This document shows, in pieces, positions 6,964-15,591 of a DNA stretch of 64,000 bases. The notes beneath the pieces are model-generated. The model did not search any database, had not been told where the DNA came from, and saw only the letters and a program-made list of their open reading frames with translations. The stretch is from positions 62,001 to 126,000 of the forward strand of contig NZ_LOJJ01000003.1 in the NCBI RefSeq assembly GCF_001595985.1, in the 5' to 3' direction. Position numbers and translations under genes: made by a program. Source of the DNA: Polynucleobacter sinensis (GTDB taxonomy: Bacteria > Pseudomonadota > Gammaproteobacteria > Burkholderiales > Burkholderiaceae). Every line of letters starts with the position of its first letter. Positions within the stretch are counted from its first letter, which is position 1.

Positions 6964-8165
6964 AGAAATAACTCTTGTAGGTTATTTAGATAGCGCAAGC
7001 CTTGTTCTGTTGGCCTTAGTCTACTGGGATTGGTATCTAACAAACCTTTTTTACTAGCTTCATCCAGATTATTTGAGATTACATGGAGTGGTAAGCCGGT
7101 ACGCTCACTAAAGGTATTAGTTTCAACGCCATCGGTGAGGCGAAGTGCATTGAGCATAAATTCAAAAGGTAGATCTTTAGTGGAAATCTCTTTTGATTCA
7201 ATGAGTGCATGACCTGTATTTTCGATCGACTGCATATAAGTCTCGGGATGGCGCTCTCTAACTTGTCGGGTAATTTTGTCTGGGAAGGAAATTTTTCCGT
7301 GAGCCCCTGCACCGATTCCAATATAGTCCCCAAAGCGCCAGTAGTTGAGATTATGTTTGCACTCCTGATCTTTCTTGGCGTATGCAGAAACCTCATAACG
7401 TCGATAGCCTGCTTCTTTGAGTAGTGTGAGATTTTGCTCAAAGATTGCATCAATTTCATCCTCGGTTGGAAGTTTTGGAGGAAAGTTGGCGAAGTAGGTA
7501 TTTGGTTCAAGTGTCAGGTTGTAAAACGAGAGGTGCGGTGTTTTAAAGGACAGGGCTGTATCAATATCTGCTTTAGCAGCTTCTAGACTTTGATTGGGTA
7601 GGCCATACATTAAATCGAGATTGACTAACTTGAAGTGCTTTAGCGCAATCTCAATAGCCTTCTTTGCTTCTGCTCCATTGTGGATACGACCCAAGGCTTT
7701 GAGTTGTGCATCTTGAAAACTCTGAATGCCTAAGGAGACTCGATTAATTCCAGATTTGGCAAAGGCAGCAAATTTTTCTGTTTCTACTGAGCCTGGGTTT
7801 GCTTCCATTGTGATCTCGCAATCCGGCTCAAGATTGACTCGTGCTCGAATTGCGGAAAGTAATTCATTCATACCCTCAGGAGAGAGGAGGCTTGGAGTAC
7901 CGCCGCCAATAAAGATACTGTGTACTTGGCGACCCCAGGTGCGCGGAATTTCCGTCTCGAGATCAGTGATTAAGGCTCTGATATAGCGAGCCTCATCAAA
8001 TCCCTGAGTCCGCTTCCCGTCACCTTCACTTTTAATTTGATGTGAATTGAAATCACAGTAAGGGCATTTCTTTTCACACCAGGGAAAGTGGATGTAAAGG
8101 GAAAGCGGTGGCAAAGCCTTAAGTTGCGGCTTTTGTGCTAACGAAGGCTGTAAGGTATTAGGCAC
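6960..8165 (-). CDS. hemW: Radical SAM protein HemW (HemN-like heme chaperone)
   Basis: A 401-residue radical SAM protein. The PWCEKKCPYCDFN segment holds the CX3CX2C cluster for the 4Fe-4S/SAM centre, followed by FIGGGTPSLL and MEANPGS, all characteristic of the HemN/HemW group; the C-terminal HemN domain follows. HemW acts in heme trafficking rather than as an oxygen-independent coproporphyrinogen oxidase. The start is GTG (8163-8165), overlapping the end of rdgB by eight bases, consistent with coupled translation in an rph-rdgB-hemW operon, an arrangement common in proteobacteria. Confidence 0.9.
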   Translation of the reverse strand: MPNTLQPSLAQKPQLKALPPLSLYIHFPWCEKKCPYCDFNSHQIKSEGDGKRTQGFDEARYIRALITDLETEIPRTWGRQVHSIFIGGGTPSLLSPEGMNELLSAIRARVNLEPDCEITMEANPGSVETEKFAAFAKSGINRVSLGIQSFQDAQLKALGRIHNGAEAKKAIEIALKHFKLVNLDLMYGLPNQSLEAAKADIDTALSFKTPHLSFYNLTLEPNTYFANFPPKLPTEDEIDAIFEQNLTLLKEAGYRRYEVSAYAKKDQECKHNLNYWRFGDYIGIGAGAHGKISFPDKITRQVRERHPETYMQSIENTGHALIESKEISTKDLPFEFMLNALRLTDGVETNTFSERTGLPLHVISNNLDEASKKGLLDTNPSRLRPTEQGLRYLNNLQELFL

Positions 8166-8748
8166 GATGCTGTAATTGAGCTATGAGTTCACGTAAGGCT
8201 TGGCCTCGGTGACTTATGCGGTTTTTTTCTGATGGCTCTAGCTCTGCTGCCGTCTTATCAAGTTCTGGCAGCAAGAAGTAGGGATCATAGCCAAACCCAT
8301 GAGAACCTTTTGCCTCATTAATAATTTGCCCATACCAACGCGTTTGCACAATCAGTGGCTCGGGATCATCAGGGCTGTTGACCAAAACTAGTGCGCAAAC
8401 ATAGTGCGCACCACGATCTTCTTTTTCACTTAAAGCGGTAATGAGCTTTCTATTATTGGCGTCGCTATTCCCATCTTCGCCTGCATAACGGGCAGAGTAG
8501 ACCCCAGGCGCTCCGCCTAAGGCATGAGCGCAAATGCCTGAGTCATCTGCTAGAGCAGGTAGGCCGCTAGCGGCACTTGCATGACGCGCTTTGGCAAGCG
8601 CATTTTCAACAAAGGTGTGGTGCGGTTCTTCGGCTGCAGGTATTCCCAGTTCACCTTGGGGGATGACCTGAAAGTCAAAGGGCGCTAGGAGCTCTTGAAA
8701 TTCGTGCACCTTGCCAATGTTGTTAGAGGCGAGAACCAACTTTTTCAT
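8158..8748 (-). CDS. rdgB: XTP/dITP pyrophosphatase RdgB (HAM1 family)
   Basis: A 196-residue nucleotide-sanitising enzyme that hydrolyses non-canonical purine triphosphates (dITP, XTP) to monophosphates. It starts KKLVLASNNIGKVHEF, the substrate-binding SNNxGK motif, and contains the metal/base-binding ADDSGICAHALGGAPGVYSARYAG block and GFGYDPYF near residue 150. The length equals that of the family. It lies 11 bases downstream of rph on the same strand and overlaps hemW. Confidence 0.95.
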   Translation of the reverse strand: MKKLVLASNNIGKVHEFQELLAPFDFQVIPQGELGIPAAEEPHHTFVENALAKARHASAASGLPALADDSGICAHALGGAPGVYSARYAGEDGNSDANNRKLITALSEKEDRGAHYVCALVLVNSPDDPEPLIVQTRWYGQIINEAKGSHGFGYDPYFLLPELDKTAAELEPSEKNRISHRGQALRELIAQLQHRA

Positions 8749-8759
8749 ATGAGCAACTT

Positions 8760-9491
8760 TTAATTCAAAGCTTCATGTTGGAGTTGAGTTAAATCTCGAA
8801 TCCCATCTTGCGCCAGATCTAATAATGCGTTTAATTCTTCTCGCGAGAAAGCCGCTCCTTCGGCTGTCCCCTGAACTTCAATCATGCCTCCCTTGCCGGT
8901 CATGACGACATTCATATCGGTATCGCAAGATGAGTCTTCTGGATAATCCAAGTCGAGTACGGGTACGCCTTGATAGATGCCCACCGAAATTGCGGCAACG
9001 CTATCAATGATTGGATCGGCTTTAAGTGATCCATTATTGAGGAGAAAGTTAATGGCGTCGCGGGCGGCAATGTAGGAACCAGTAATGGCAGCGGTTCTAG
9101 TGCCACCATCGGCTTGCAGCACATCACAGTCCAAATGGATGGTGCGCTCACCGAGAATTTTTAAGTCAAAAATACTGCGCATCGCGCGACCGATCAAACG
9201 TTGGATTTCCTGAGTACGGCCGGATTGTTTTCCACGCGCAGCCTCCCGATCACTGCGAGTATGGGTGGAGCGGGGGAGCATGCCGTATTCAGCTGTGACC
9301 CAGCCTTCACCGGAGCCCTTTTTATGGGGAGGCACCTTTTCTAACACGCTAGCGGTGCAGAGTACCTTGGTATCCCCGAAGGCAATCAAGACCGATCCTT
9401 CAGCATGTTTTGTAAAGGAACGGCTAATGCTGATTGGGCGCAACTGGGTTGGGGTGCGTCCGCTTGGGCGGTTGATATTGGAATTGCTCAT
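8760..9491 (-). CDS. rph: Ribonuclease PH
   Basis: A 243-residue phosphorolytic 3'-5' exoribonuclease that trims tRNA 3' ends. It begins [42 protein letters not shown], a diagnostic RNase PH start, followed by [32 protein letters not shown]. Length is as usual for the family, so it is not truncated as in some E. coli strains. A ribosome-binding site (AGGA, eight bases upstream) is visible on the minus strand. It is divergent from yicC with 31 bases between the starts. Confidence 0.95.
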   Translation of the reverse strand: MSNSNINRPSGRTPTQLRPISISRSFTKHAEGSVLIAFGDTKVLCTASVLEKVPPHKKGSGEGWVTAEYGMLPRSTHTRSDREAARGKQSGRTQEIQRLIGRAMRSIFDLKILGERTIHLDCDVLQADGGTRTAAITGSYIAARDAINFLLNNGSLKADPIIDSVAAISVGIYQGVPVLDLDYPEDSSCDTDMNVVMTGKGGMIEVQGTAEGAAFSREELNALLDLAQDGIRDLTQLQHEALN

Positions 9492-9510
9492 ATGGGATGT
9501 CCTAAAGATC

Positions 9511-9522
9511 TACAATGTTCAT
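9511..9522 (+). promoter_or_regulatory. Candidate leaderless promoter of yicC
   Basis: TACAAT (9511-9516) is a good -10 hexamer and is followed by exactly six bases before the yicC ATG at 9523, so transcription would begin on the start codon itself. No Shine-Dalgarno sequence is present. No good -35 is seen at normal spacing. Confidence 0.4.
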
Positions 9523-10452
9523 ATGATATCGAGCATGACTGGTTATGGCAGCGCTTCTCGCCAAGTCTCCCTGGGGGCTGGTGTGGTTGCTGATCTGCAG
9601 GTGGAGTGTCGGGCTGTAAATAGCCGTTTTTTGGATTTGGGTTTTCGTTTGCCCGATGAATGTCGTGGCGCCGAGCCCGCCCTCCGAGAAATGGCATCTC
9701 AAAGCCTCTCCCGTGGAAAGGTGGAGTTTCGTGCTGCGTGGCGCGTCAATGCTGCCGCTGCGGGCGTGGCCAAGGCCAATCCCCATGCCTTAGGCGCCCT
9801 GAACAAGGATCGCCTTGATGCTTTGTACACTCTTCAAGAAAAAGCTCAAGAAGCCTTTCCAAAGGCTGAGGCCTTGCGTATGGCTGATATTTTGCGGTGG
9901 CCCGGCATTGTTTCAGAGCCTAGGGGCGAGGAAGAAGGTTGGATTGCTGCAACCCTAGAGGCTGGAAGGGCTGCCTTAAGTGCCCTGATGGATAGCCGGA
10001 ATTCTGAAGGTAAGGCTTTAGTCGCCGTTTTAACCAATATCACCGCCAAGATGCGTGAGATTGTCAAAGCGATCGAGCCCAAGGTGCCGGAGTATGTTGC
10101 GCAGTACCAAGATAAATTGACCGAGCGCCTAGCCCAGGCTTTGGCTACACAAGAGCAATCTCAGGGCGGTACCGAGCTTATGGAACGCATTCGTCAAGAG
10201 GTGGTGTTGTACGCAGTACGTATTGATATTGCCGAAGAGTTTGCGCGCCTCAAAACCCATCTGCAGGCAGTTGATACCGCGCTCGCTGGTAAAGGTCCGG
10301 TTGGAAAGCGTTTGGATTTCTTAATGCAGGAGCTCAATCGCGAAGCAAATACCCTGAGTTCAAAGTCGGTATCTGAGGAATGCACGCAAGCCGCATTAGA
10401 GCTAAAGCTCTTGATAGAGCAAATGCGTGAACAGGTTCAAAATTTAGAGTAA
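9523..10452 (+). CDS. yicC: YicC family endoribonuclease/stress protein
   Basis: A 309-residue YicC protein. The N-terminus MISSMTGYGSA and the VECRAVNSRFLDLGFRLPDECR segment are diagnostic, and the C-terminal DUF1732 region (KTHLQAVDTALAGKGPVGKRLDFLMQELNREANTLSSKS) is well conserved. YicC of E. coli is an endoribonuclease linked to small-RNA degradation. The start at 9523 is picked because earlier in-frame starts lie inside rph on the other strand. It begins an yicC-gmk-rpoZ-spoT gene set, the usual order in this group. Confidence 0.92.
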   Translation: MISSMTGYGSASRQVSLGAGVVADLQVECRAVNSRFLDLGFRLPDECRGAEPALREMASQSLSRGKVEFRAAWRVNAAAAGVAKANPHALGALNKDRLDALYTLQEKAQEAFPKAEALRMADILRWPGIVSEPRGEEEGWIAATLEAGRAALSALMDSRNSEGKALVAVLTNITAKMREIVKAIEPKVPEYVAQYQDKLTERLAQALATQEQSQGGTELMERIRQEVVLYAVRIDIAEEFARLKTHLQAVDTALAGKGPVGKRLDFLMQELNREANTLSSKSVSEECTQAALELKLLIEQMREQVQNLE

Positions 10453-10469
10453 CGCAGAGTTCATACATC

Positions 10470-11117
10470 ATGACGGCTAGCATCAAACCCAATCTTTCTC
10501 CAGCCTACCAAGGCAGCATGTTGATGATCGTGGCACCATCGGGCGCGGGTAAATCATCCTTGGTTAATGCTTTGCTGCAGGAAGATGCTGCATTGAAGTT
10601 ATCTCTTTCTACTACGACTCGGGCACCAAGACCTGGTGAAGTGGATGGCAAGGATTATCGATTTGTTGCTCGAGAAGAATTTATCGCAGAGCGTGATCAA
10701 GGTAATTTCTTGGAATATGCGGAAGTGCATGGTAATTTTTATGGCACTTCCCGAGCTTGGATTGAGACTCAAATGAAGACTGGGCGCGATGTCGTTTTAG
10801 AGATCGATTGGCAGGGTGCTCAGCAGATTCGAAAGATTATTCCTGAGGTGCAGTGGATCTTTATTTTTCCCCCCTCGTTTGAGGCTCTAGAAGAGCGCTT
10901 ACGCAAAAGAGGGCAGGATGATGAAGCAACCATTCAGAGAAGGTTGGCTGCCGCTCATTTGGAGCTCCAGCATGCCCATGAGGCAGATTTTATCGTTGTT
11001 AATGATGATTTTCAGCAAGCATTGACTGATTTAAGGCATGTGGTTGCCGCTAGCCGCCTACGATCTGGCCCAATTATGGCGCGTAACCCTGCGCTTTTAC
11101 GGCGTCTCGGGGTCTAA
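10470..11117 (+). CDS. gmk: Guanylate kinase
   Basis: A 215-residue enzyme that phosphorylates GMP to GDP with ATP. The P-loop [15 protein letters not shown] lies near residues 22-36, followed by [20 protein letters not shown], which binds GMP, and [13 protein letters not shown]. It lies 17 bases downstream of yicC and upstream of rpoZ. The N-terminal extension of about 17 residues before the P-loop strand is normal for this group. Confidence 0.95.
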   Translation: MTASIKPNLSPAYQGSMLMIVAPSGAGKSSLVNALLQEDAALKLSLSTTTRAPRPGEVDGKDYRFVAREEFIAERDQGNFLEYAEVHGNFYGTSRAWIETQMKTGRDVVLEIDWQGAQQIRKIIPEVQWIFIFPPSFEALEERLRKRGQDDEATIQRRLAAAHLELQHAHEADFIVVNDDFQQALTDLRHVVAASRLRSGPIMARNPALLRRLGV

Positions 11118-11161
11118 TCAGTTATCCTATAGGTATTGAAGCTAAATTAAGTGAGTTCAGC

Positions 11162-11365
11162 ATGGCCCGTATTACCGTAGAAGATTGTCTAAAAACTATT
11201 CCTAATCGTTTTGAGCTGGTACTGGCCGCGACATATCGCGCTCGTCAATTAGTTCAAGGTCACTCCCCACGTGTTGAGTCCAGAGACAAGGCAACTGTAG
11301 TTGCTTTGCGTGAAATTGCCGCTGGTGCAACCGACCGTGACATGTTGACCAAAGTACCTTTGTAA
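11162..11365 (+). CDS. rpoZ: RNA polymerase omega subunit
   Basis: A 67-residue protein beginning [30 protein letters not shown], the conserved omega-subunit sequence. It promotes RNA polymerase assembly and contributes to the first ppGpp site in proteobacteria. It sits between gmk and spoT, a classic arrangement that places the polymerase subunit beside the ppGpp enzyme. Confidence 0.95.
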   Translation: MARITVEDCLKTIPNRFELVLAATYRARQLVQGHSPRVESRDKATVVALREIAAGATDRDMLTKVPL

Positions 11366-11380
11366 TTTAGGGGTTCCGGT

Positions 11381-13726
11381 GTGGAGCTCCCCTTAGGCGA
11401 CCCAAACACATCGGATACTCATGGCCAGGTCTCGCCCAAAGAGATCGTTAAAAACAGTAAGTCGTCCATCATTGCCACATTGCTGGCGCAATCTAGTCGT
11501 CATTTATTTGGGCCCACTTCAGCTCCCAACCTTCCGCTAAAGCACCAAGTTGTATCCATTGAAGGTTTAATTTCAAAACTCAGCTACCTAAAGCCTGAAG
11601 AAGTCACTTTAATTAAGAAAGCCTTTCAGTTTTCTGATGCAGCCCATTTAGGGCAGTACCGGCATAGTGGCGAACCTTACATCACTCATCCAGTAGCTGT
11701 TGCTGAACTCTGTGCCACTTGGCGCTTAGACGCACCTTCGATCATGGCCGCTTTGTTACACGATGTGATTGAAGATACGGGGTGTACAAAAGCGGATTTA
11801 GTGGAAAAGTTTGGCAGTAAAGTTGCCGAGCTCGTTGAGGGTTTAACTAAGTTAGATAAGCTGGAGTTCCAGAGTCATGCAGAGGCACAAGCGGAAAGTT
11901 TCCGCAAAATGTTTATGGCGATGGCCCGCGATGTTCGGGTGATTTTAGTCAAACTAGCTGATCGTACGCACAACATGAGAACCCTAGATGCTGTTCCTAT
12001 GGAGAAGCGGCGTAGGGTGGCTGCTGAAACGATTGAGATTTATGCTCCGATAGCGCATCGTCTGGGCCTCAATATTATTTATCGTGATTTGCAGGATTTA
12101 AGTTTCCGATTCTCGATGCCTATGCGCTTTAGGGTCATTGAGGGCGCGGTAAAAAGAGCTCGCGGCAACCGCAAGGAGATGGTCGAGAAGATTTTGCAAA
12201 ACACCCGCATGGCGTTTGCAAAAGCGAATCTTGAGGTAGACCTTCAGGGTCGTGAAAAAACCCTTTTTAGTATTTACAACAAAATGCGCAGCAAGCATTT
12301 GAGTTTTTCACAGGTGCTCGATGTGTATGCTTTTCGGGTAACAGTGCATTCGATTGACGAGTGTTATCGAGCCCTAGGAATACTGCACTCTCTTTATAAG
12401 CCGATGCCAGGCAAGTTTAAGGACTATATTGCGATTCCTAAACTCAATGGGTATCAATCGCTTCACACTACCTTGCTAGGACCTTCTGGTGTGCCGGTGG
12501 AGTTTCAGATTCGGACTAGTGATATGCATGCCGTCGCTGAGGCTGGGGTTGCTGCGCACTGGGCATATAAGGATGGCTCTCCTGATATGAGTGAGGTTCA
12601 AAACCGCGCACATCAATGGTTGCAGTCTCTGATTGATATTCAGGATAGCAGTGGCGATTCTCAAGAATTCTTAGAGCATGTCAAGATTGATTTATTTCCA
12701 GATGCAGTTTATGTATTTACTCCCAAGGGACAAATTAGAGCTCTTCCACGTGGTGCAACTGCTTTAGACTTTGCTTACTCCATTCATAGCGACCTGGGGA
12801 ATACCTGCGTAGCAGTCAAGATTAACGGTATGCAATTGCCATTGCGTAGTGAGTTGAAAAACGGCGACATTATTGAGGTAGTCACTTCATCAAATTCTCA
12901 GCCTAATCCCGGATGGTTGGCTTTTGTGAGAACAGGTAAGGCGCGCGCCTCCATTCGCCACTCGCTTAAAACAAAACACTATGCTGAATCTCTTCAGCTT
13001 GGTGAGCGCTTATTGGCCAGCGCCCTTCGCCAGCAAGGTGTTGATGCTGGGCTATTATCCCCAGAGATTTGGGAAAAGTTATTACATTGGACGGGCGATA
13101 AAACCCGCGAAGAAGCTTGTGTGAATATTGCCTTAGGCCGAAGATCTGCTCAAGAGTTAGCCATTCGCTTGAAGATTTTGATTGATGAGGAGGGTGGTTC
13201 AGAGCAAATGCGCCTCGGAGTGGCTGATTGGGTTTCTCCTCAGCAAGAAATGATCGCCCATCACCATCAGCGTCAGGCGATTTTGGTAGATGGAAGAGAA
13301 GGAAATTCCATTAGCTTTCAGAGCTGTTGCCACCCCATTCCTGGGGACAATATCATTGGCTACCTCGGTAAAGGTGAGGGCTTGCAAGTCCACACCAATG
13401 ACTGTCCAGTCGCGCTCAGAATGCTTTCAAAAGATAGTGATAAGTGGGTTGAGGTAGAGTGGGGTAAAGAAGTTAATCGTGAATTTGAAGTTGATCTAGC
13501 TATCGATACGCGCCAAGGCAAGGGGGTCTTGGCAAGGGTTGCCAGCAGCGTGACTGCTGCTGACTCCAACATCATGAATGTTTCTATGGATGATCGTTAC
13601 AAAGAAGATGCGGTCACCATTCGCTTTACGATTCAGGTATCAGATCGTTTGCACTTATCCAAGGTGATGAGAAGTTTGCGTGCCAATCATGATGTCATGC
13701 GAGTGACGCGCACCAGATCCGCTTAA
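11381..13726 (+). CDS. spoT: Bifunctional (p)ppGpp synthetase/hydrolase
   Basis: A 781-residue RelA/SpoT homologue that makes and degrades (p)ppGpp. The HD hydrolase domain is intact (residues ~85-230: HPVAVAEL, LLHDVIEDTG, ADRTHNMRTL). The synthetase domain follows (YRALGILHSLYKPMPGKFKDYIAIPKLNGYQSLHTTLLG). A TGS domain (VYVFTPKGQIRALPRGATALDFAYSIHSDLG) and a C-terminal ACT domain complete it. Retention of the HD residues makes it SpoT-like rather than RelA-like. The start is GTG at 11381, with AGGGG eight bases upstream; an alternative start further in is possible because the first ~55 residues are not conserved. Confidence 0.95.
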   Translation: MELPLGDPNTSDTHGQVSPKEIVKNSKSSIIATLLAQSSRHLFGPTSAPNLPLKHQVVSIEGLISKLSYLKPEEVTLIKKAFQFSDAAHLGQYRHSGEPYITHPVAVAELCATWRLDAPSIMAALLHDVIEDTGCTKADLVEKFGSKVAELVEGLTKLDKLEFQSHAEAQAESFRKMFMAMARDVRVILVKLADRTHNMRTLDAVPMEKRRRVAAETIEIYAPIAHRLGLNIIYRDLQDLSFRFSMPMRFRVIEGAVKRARGNRKEMVEKILQNTRMAFAKANLEVDLQGREKTLFSIYNKMRSKHLSFSQVLDVYAFRVTVHSIDECYRALGILHSLYKPMPGKFKDYIAIPKLNGYQSLHTTLLGPSGVPVEFQIRTSDMHAVAEAGVAAHWAYKDGSPDMSEVQNRAHQWLQSLIDIQDSSGDSQEFLEHVKIDLFPDAVYVFTPKGQIRALPRGATALDFAYSIHSDLGNTCVAVKINGMQLPLRSELKNGDIIEVVTSSNSQPNPGWLAFVRTGKARASIRHSLKTKHYAESLQLGERLLASALRQQGVDAGLLSPEIWEKLLHWTGDKTREEACVNIALGRRSAQELAIRLKILIDEEGGSEQMRLGVADWVSPQQEMIAHHHQRQAILVDGREGNSISFQSCCHPIPGDNIIGYLGKGEGLQVHTNDCPVALRMLSKDSDKWVEVEWGKEVNREFEVDLAIDTRQGKGVLARVASSVTAADSNIMNVSMDDRYKEDAVTIRFTIQVSDRLHLSKVMRSLRANHDVMRVTRTRSA

Positions 13727-13734
13727 ATATTGAG

Positions 13735-14235
13735 TTAACGGTATTGCACTTCCAAAATTTCAATTTCAGTAGGGCCGGTAGGCGTCTGAATCATCACGCA
13801 ATCGCCTAAACGGGCTTTAATAAGGGCCTTGGCTATCGGGGATACCCAACTGACGTGCCCCAAATCTAAATCAACCTCATCGACCCCTACTATGGTGATC
13901 GTCGTCTTTTTTCCAGCTTGAGGGCCCTCTAGATTGGCATAAGTGACTGTTGCCCCAAAAAAGACCTGTTCGGCGTCCGCTTCCCCGGTTTTTCGGGCTT
14001 GATTGTCGACAATTACAGCAAATTCTAGGCGTTTATTGAGGAAGCGAATCCTTCGATCAATCTCCCGAAGCCGCTTTTTTCCATAGATATAGTCCCCATT
14101 TTCCGAGCGATCCCCATTCGAGGCGGCCCAGTGTACAACCTTGACAACCTCAGGCCTATCAAGGTTTAGGAGCTGTAAAAGCTCACTTTTAATCCGTTCA
14201 TGACCAGCGGGTGTGATGTAGTTCTTCTCTTCCAT
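13735..14235 (-). CDS. greB: Transcription elongation factor GreB
   Basis: A 166-residue Gre factor that stimulates transcript cleavage in backtracked RNA polymerase. The start MEEKNYITPAGHERIKSELLQLL is followed by a coiled coil with the basic tip NGDRSENGDYIYGKKRLREIDRRIRFLNKRLE typical of GreB, then an FKBP-like domain (GHVSWVSPIAKALIKARLGD). The ATG at 14235 is chosen; longer in-frame starts would run antisense through tRNA-Arg and are artefacts. No ribosome-binding site is visible, and a CATAAT hexamer lies six bases upstream, so the mRNA may be leaderless. It converges with spoT. Confidence 0.92.
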   Translation of the reverse strand: MEEKNYITPAGHERIKSELLQLLNLDRPEVVKVVHWAASNGDRSENGDYIYGKKRLREIDRRIRFLNKRLEFAVIVDNQARKTGEADAEQVFFGATVTYANLEGPQAGKKTTITIVGVDEVDLDLGHVSWVSPIAKALIKARLGDCVMIQTPTGPTEIEILEVQYR

Positions 14236-14237
14236 GG

Positions 14238-14247
14238 CATAATTATG
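14238..14247. promoter_or_regulatory. Symmetrical -10 element shared by greB and tRNA-Arg
   Basis: The 10-bp perfect palindrome CATAATTATG reads CATAAT on both strands. On the plus strand (14238-14243) it would start transcription near 14250, four bases before the tRNA. On the minus strand (14247-14242) it would start at 14235, the A of the greB ATG. No convincing -35 was found on either strand; the minus-strand one would fall inside the tRNA D-arm region. Confidence 0.45.
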
Positions 14248-14253
14248 GCTGTT

Positions 14254-14330
14254 GCGGCTGTAGCTCAGCTGGATAGAGTACTTGGCTACGAACCAAGGGG
14301 TCGTGGGTTCAATTCCTGCCAGCCGCACCA
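14254..14330 (+). tRNA. tRNA-Arg (anticodon ACG)
   Basis: A 77-base tRNA with acceptor stem GCGGCTG/CAGCCGC, D-arm TAGCTCAGCTGGATAGAGT, anticodon stem CTTGG/CCAAG around loop CTACGAA (anticodon ACG at 14288-14290), T-arm GTGGGTTCAATTCCTGC and encoded CCA. The ACG anticodon, read as ICG after deamination, decodes CGU/CGC/CGA arginine codons. It is divergent from greB with 18 bases between them. Confidence 0.97.
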
Positions 14331-14339
14331 TCCCATTCC

Positions 14340-14373
14340 GGGCCTAGTTGAAAGACTAGGCCCGTTTCTTTTT
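14340..14373 (+). terminator. Intrinsic terminator after tRNA-Arg
   Basis: GGGCCTAGT (14340-14348) and ACTAGGCCC (14355-14363) form a perfect 9-bp stem with loop TGAAAG, followed by GTTTCTTTTT. It begins ten bases after the tRNA 3' end. Confidence 0.9.
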
Positions 14374-14409
14374 AATAGCTTGTTTCACGAAGTTTTCATC
14401 GGTATCCCT

Positions 14410-14421
14410 TATAGTTTGCTT
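14410..14421 (+). promoter_or_regulatory. Candidate leaderless promoter of the MCE transporter operon
   Basis: TATAGT (14410-14415) is a near-consensus -10 hexamer, and six bases separate it from the ATG at 14422, so the mRNA would start at the start codon. No Shine-Dalgarno sequence is present and no clear -35 at 16-18 bases spacing. Confidence 0.4.
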
Positions 14422-15591
14422 ATGAGCATTTCAGAACCCATTCCACAGTCTGCGACCCCAGTTGCCGTTTGGTCGCAAGTTGACTCAAATCATGCTCAAG
14501 TTACCCTAAGTGGGGTGGTGAATGTGTATTCATTGGCCGGTATTTGGACGCAGGTTCGCCAGCAACAAGATGCATGGTTGCAGCAGGGTGGCGGCAAAGG
14601 CCAGTCCCTAAGTTTTGACGCTTCCAAAGTCGGATCCTTGGATGGTTCTGCATTTGCCTTCTTGATAGATGTTGAAGAGGCGCAGAAAAAGGCGGGCGGA
14701 CAATTTGAGGTTCAGGGTTTGGATCCAAAGTATCAGCCCCTGTTAAAAGAATTTGATCCTATTGACAGTCTTTTTCCAGTACCCACCTCAAAGCCAAAAA
14801 ATAATTTTGTCGTCACTGCTGGCATGGCTGCGCAAGATCTTTTGGATGATGCGCGTGGCTTAACAATTTTTATTGGGCATCTCTCTGCGGACTTAGCCTG
14901 GTCCATACGCAATATCAGGCAAGTGCGTTGGGGTGATTTTGTCAATGCCGCAGTAGAGGCTGGTATCTCTGCATTGCCAATTGTGGGCTTAGTGGCATTT
15001 TTAATTGGTGTGATTTTGTCTTTTCAGGCGGCGATTGGTATGGAACAGTTTGGTGCTGTTTCATTTGTAGGACCATTAGCTGCTTTAGGCATCGTTCGTG
15101 AGATGGGCCCCTTGATTACCGCGATTCTGCTTGCTGGTCGTTCATCCGCAGCTTTTGCTGCAGAGATTGGAACCATGACCGTCAATAGTGAGGTAGATGC
15201 ATTGGTAACGGGTGGCCTAAGTCCTATTCGGTTTTTAGTGGTGCCAAGAGTTCTCGCAGGAATCTTAGTGGCGCCAATCTTGACCTTATTTGCTGACGTT
15301 GTCAGCATTTTCTCTTCCATGTTGACAATGCAGATTTACGGTATTCCATTTATTAATTACTACAACGGCATGTTATCCGCCGTCGATATAGAAGATATTC
15401 TTTCTGGTCTTGTGAAAGCTACATTGTTTGGGGTGGTTGTTTCCGCAATGGGCTGCTTACGCGGCATGCAAACGGGCACAGGCGCGGCGGCAGTTGGCAT
15501 CTCTGCTACGCGCGCGGTTGTGAGTAGTATTGTGATGATTGTGCTGGTTGACGGTATCTTTGCTTACATCTCTTACAGGACGGGCTTCTGA
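14422..15591 (+). CDS. MlaE-family lipid ABC transporter permease with N-terminal STAS domain
   Basis: A 389-residue fusion. Residues ~20-110 form a STAS (MlaB-like) domain (HAQVTLSGVVNVYSLAGIW, LSFDASKVGSLDGSAFAFLID). Residues ~150-389 are an MlaE/YrbE permease with about five membrane segments and the LAALGIVREMGPLITAILLAGRSSAAFAAEIGTM motif. It belongs to the MCE class of transporters that move phospholipids or other hydrophobic molecules across the envelope. In E. coli MlaB and MlaE are separate proteins; here they are one. The stop overlaps the next gene's start (TGATG). The Met at 14422 is used because longer reading frames cross the tRNA-Arg gene. Confidence 0.9.
   Translation: MSISEPIPQSATPVAVWSQVDSNHAQVTLSGVVNVYSLAGIWTQVRQQQDAWLQQGGGKGQSLSFDASKVGSLDGSAFAFLIDVEEAQKKAGGQFEVQGLDPKYQPLLKEFDPIDSLFPVPTSKPKNNFVVTAGMAAQDLLDDARGLTIFIGHLSADLAWSIRNIRQVRWGDFVNAAVEAGISALPIVGLVAFLIGVILSFQAAIGMEQFGAVSFVGPLAALGIVREMGPLITAILLAGRSSAAFAAEIGTMTVNSEVDALVTGGLSPIRFLVVPRVLAGILVAPILTLFADVVSIFSSMLTMQIYGIPFINYYNGMLSAVDIEDILSGLVKATLFGVVVSAMGCLRGMQTGTGAAAVGISATRAVVSSIVMIVLVDGIFAYISYRTGF

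Noticed and set aside
8912-9151. Reading frames in shadow of rph and similar overlapping frames in pnp, ilvB and nuo genes
   Set aside because: They lack recognisable domains and ribosome-binding sites and lie wholly within confidently identified genes.
9265-9522. Long N-terminal extension of YicC
   Set aside because: It lies antisense inside rph and lacks YicC similarity; the family start MISSMTGYG is at 9523.
13735-14331. Long version of the greB reading frame beginning MVRLAGIEPTTPWFV
   Set aside because: The first 32 residues are the antisense of tRNA-Arg, a well-known false N-terminal extension; the Met at 14235 gives a standard GreB.
14200-14421. Upstream extension of the STAS-MlaE frame through the tRNA
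   Set aside because: It reads across tRNA-Arg and its terminator; the Met at 14422 fits the domain start and a -10 hexamer.
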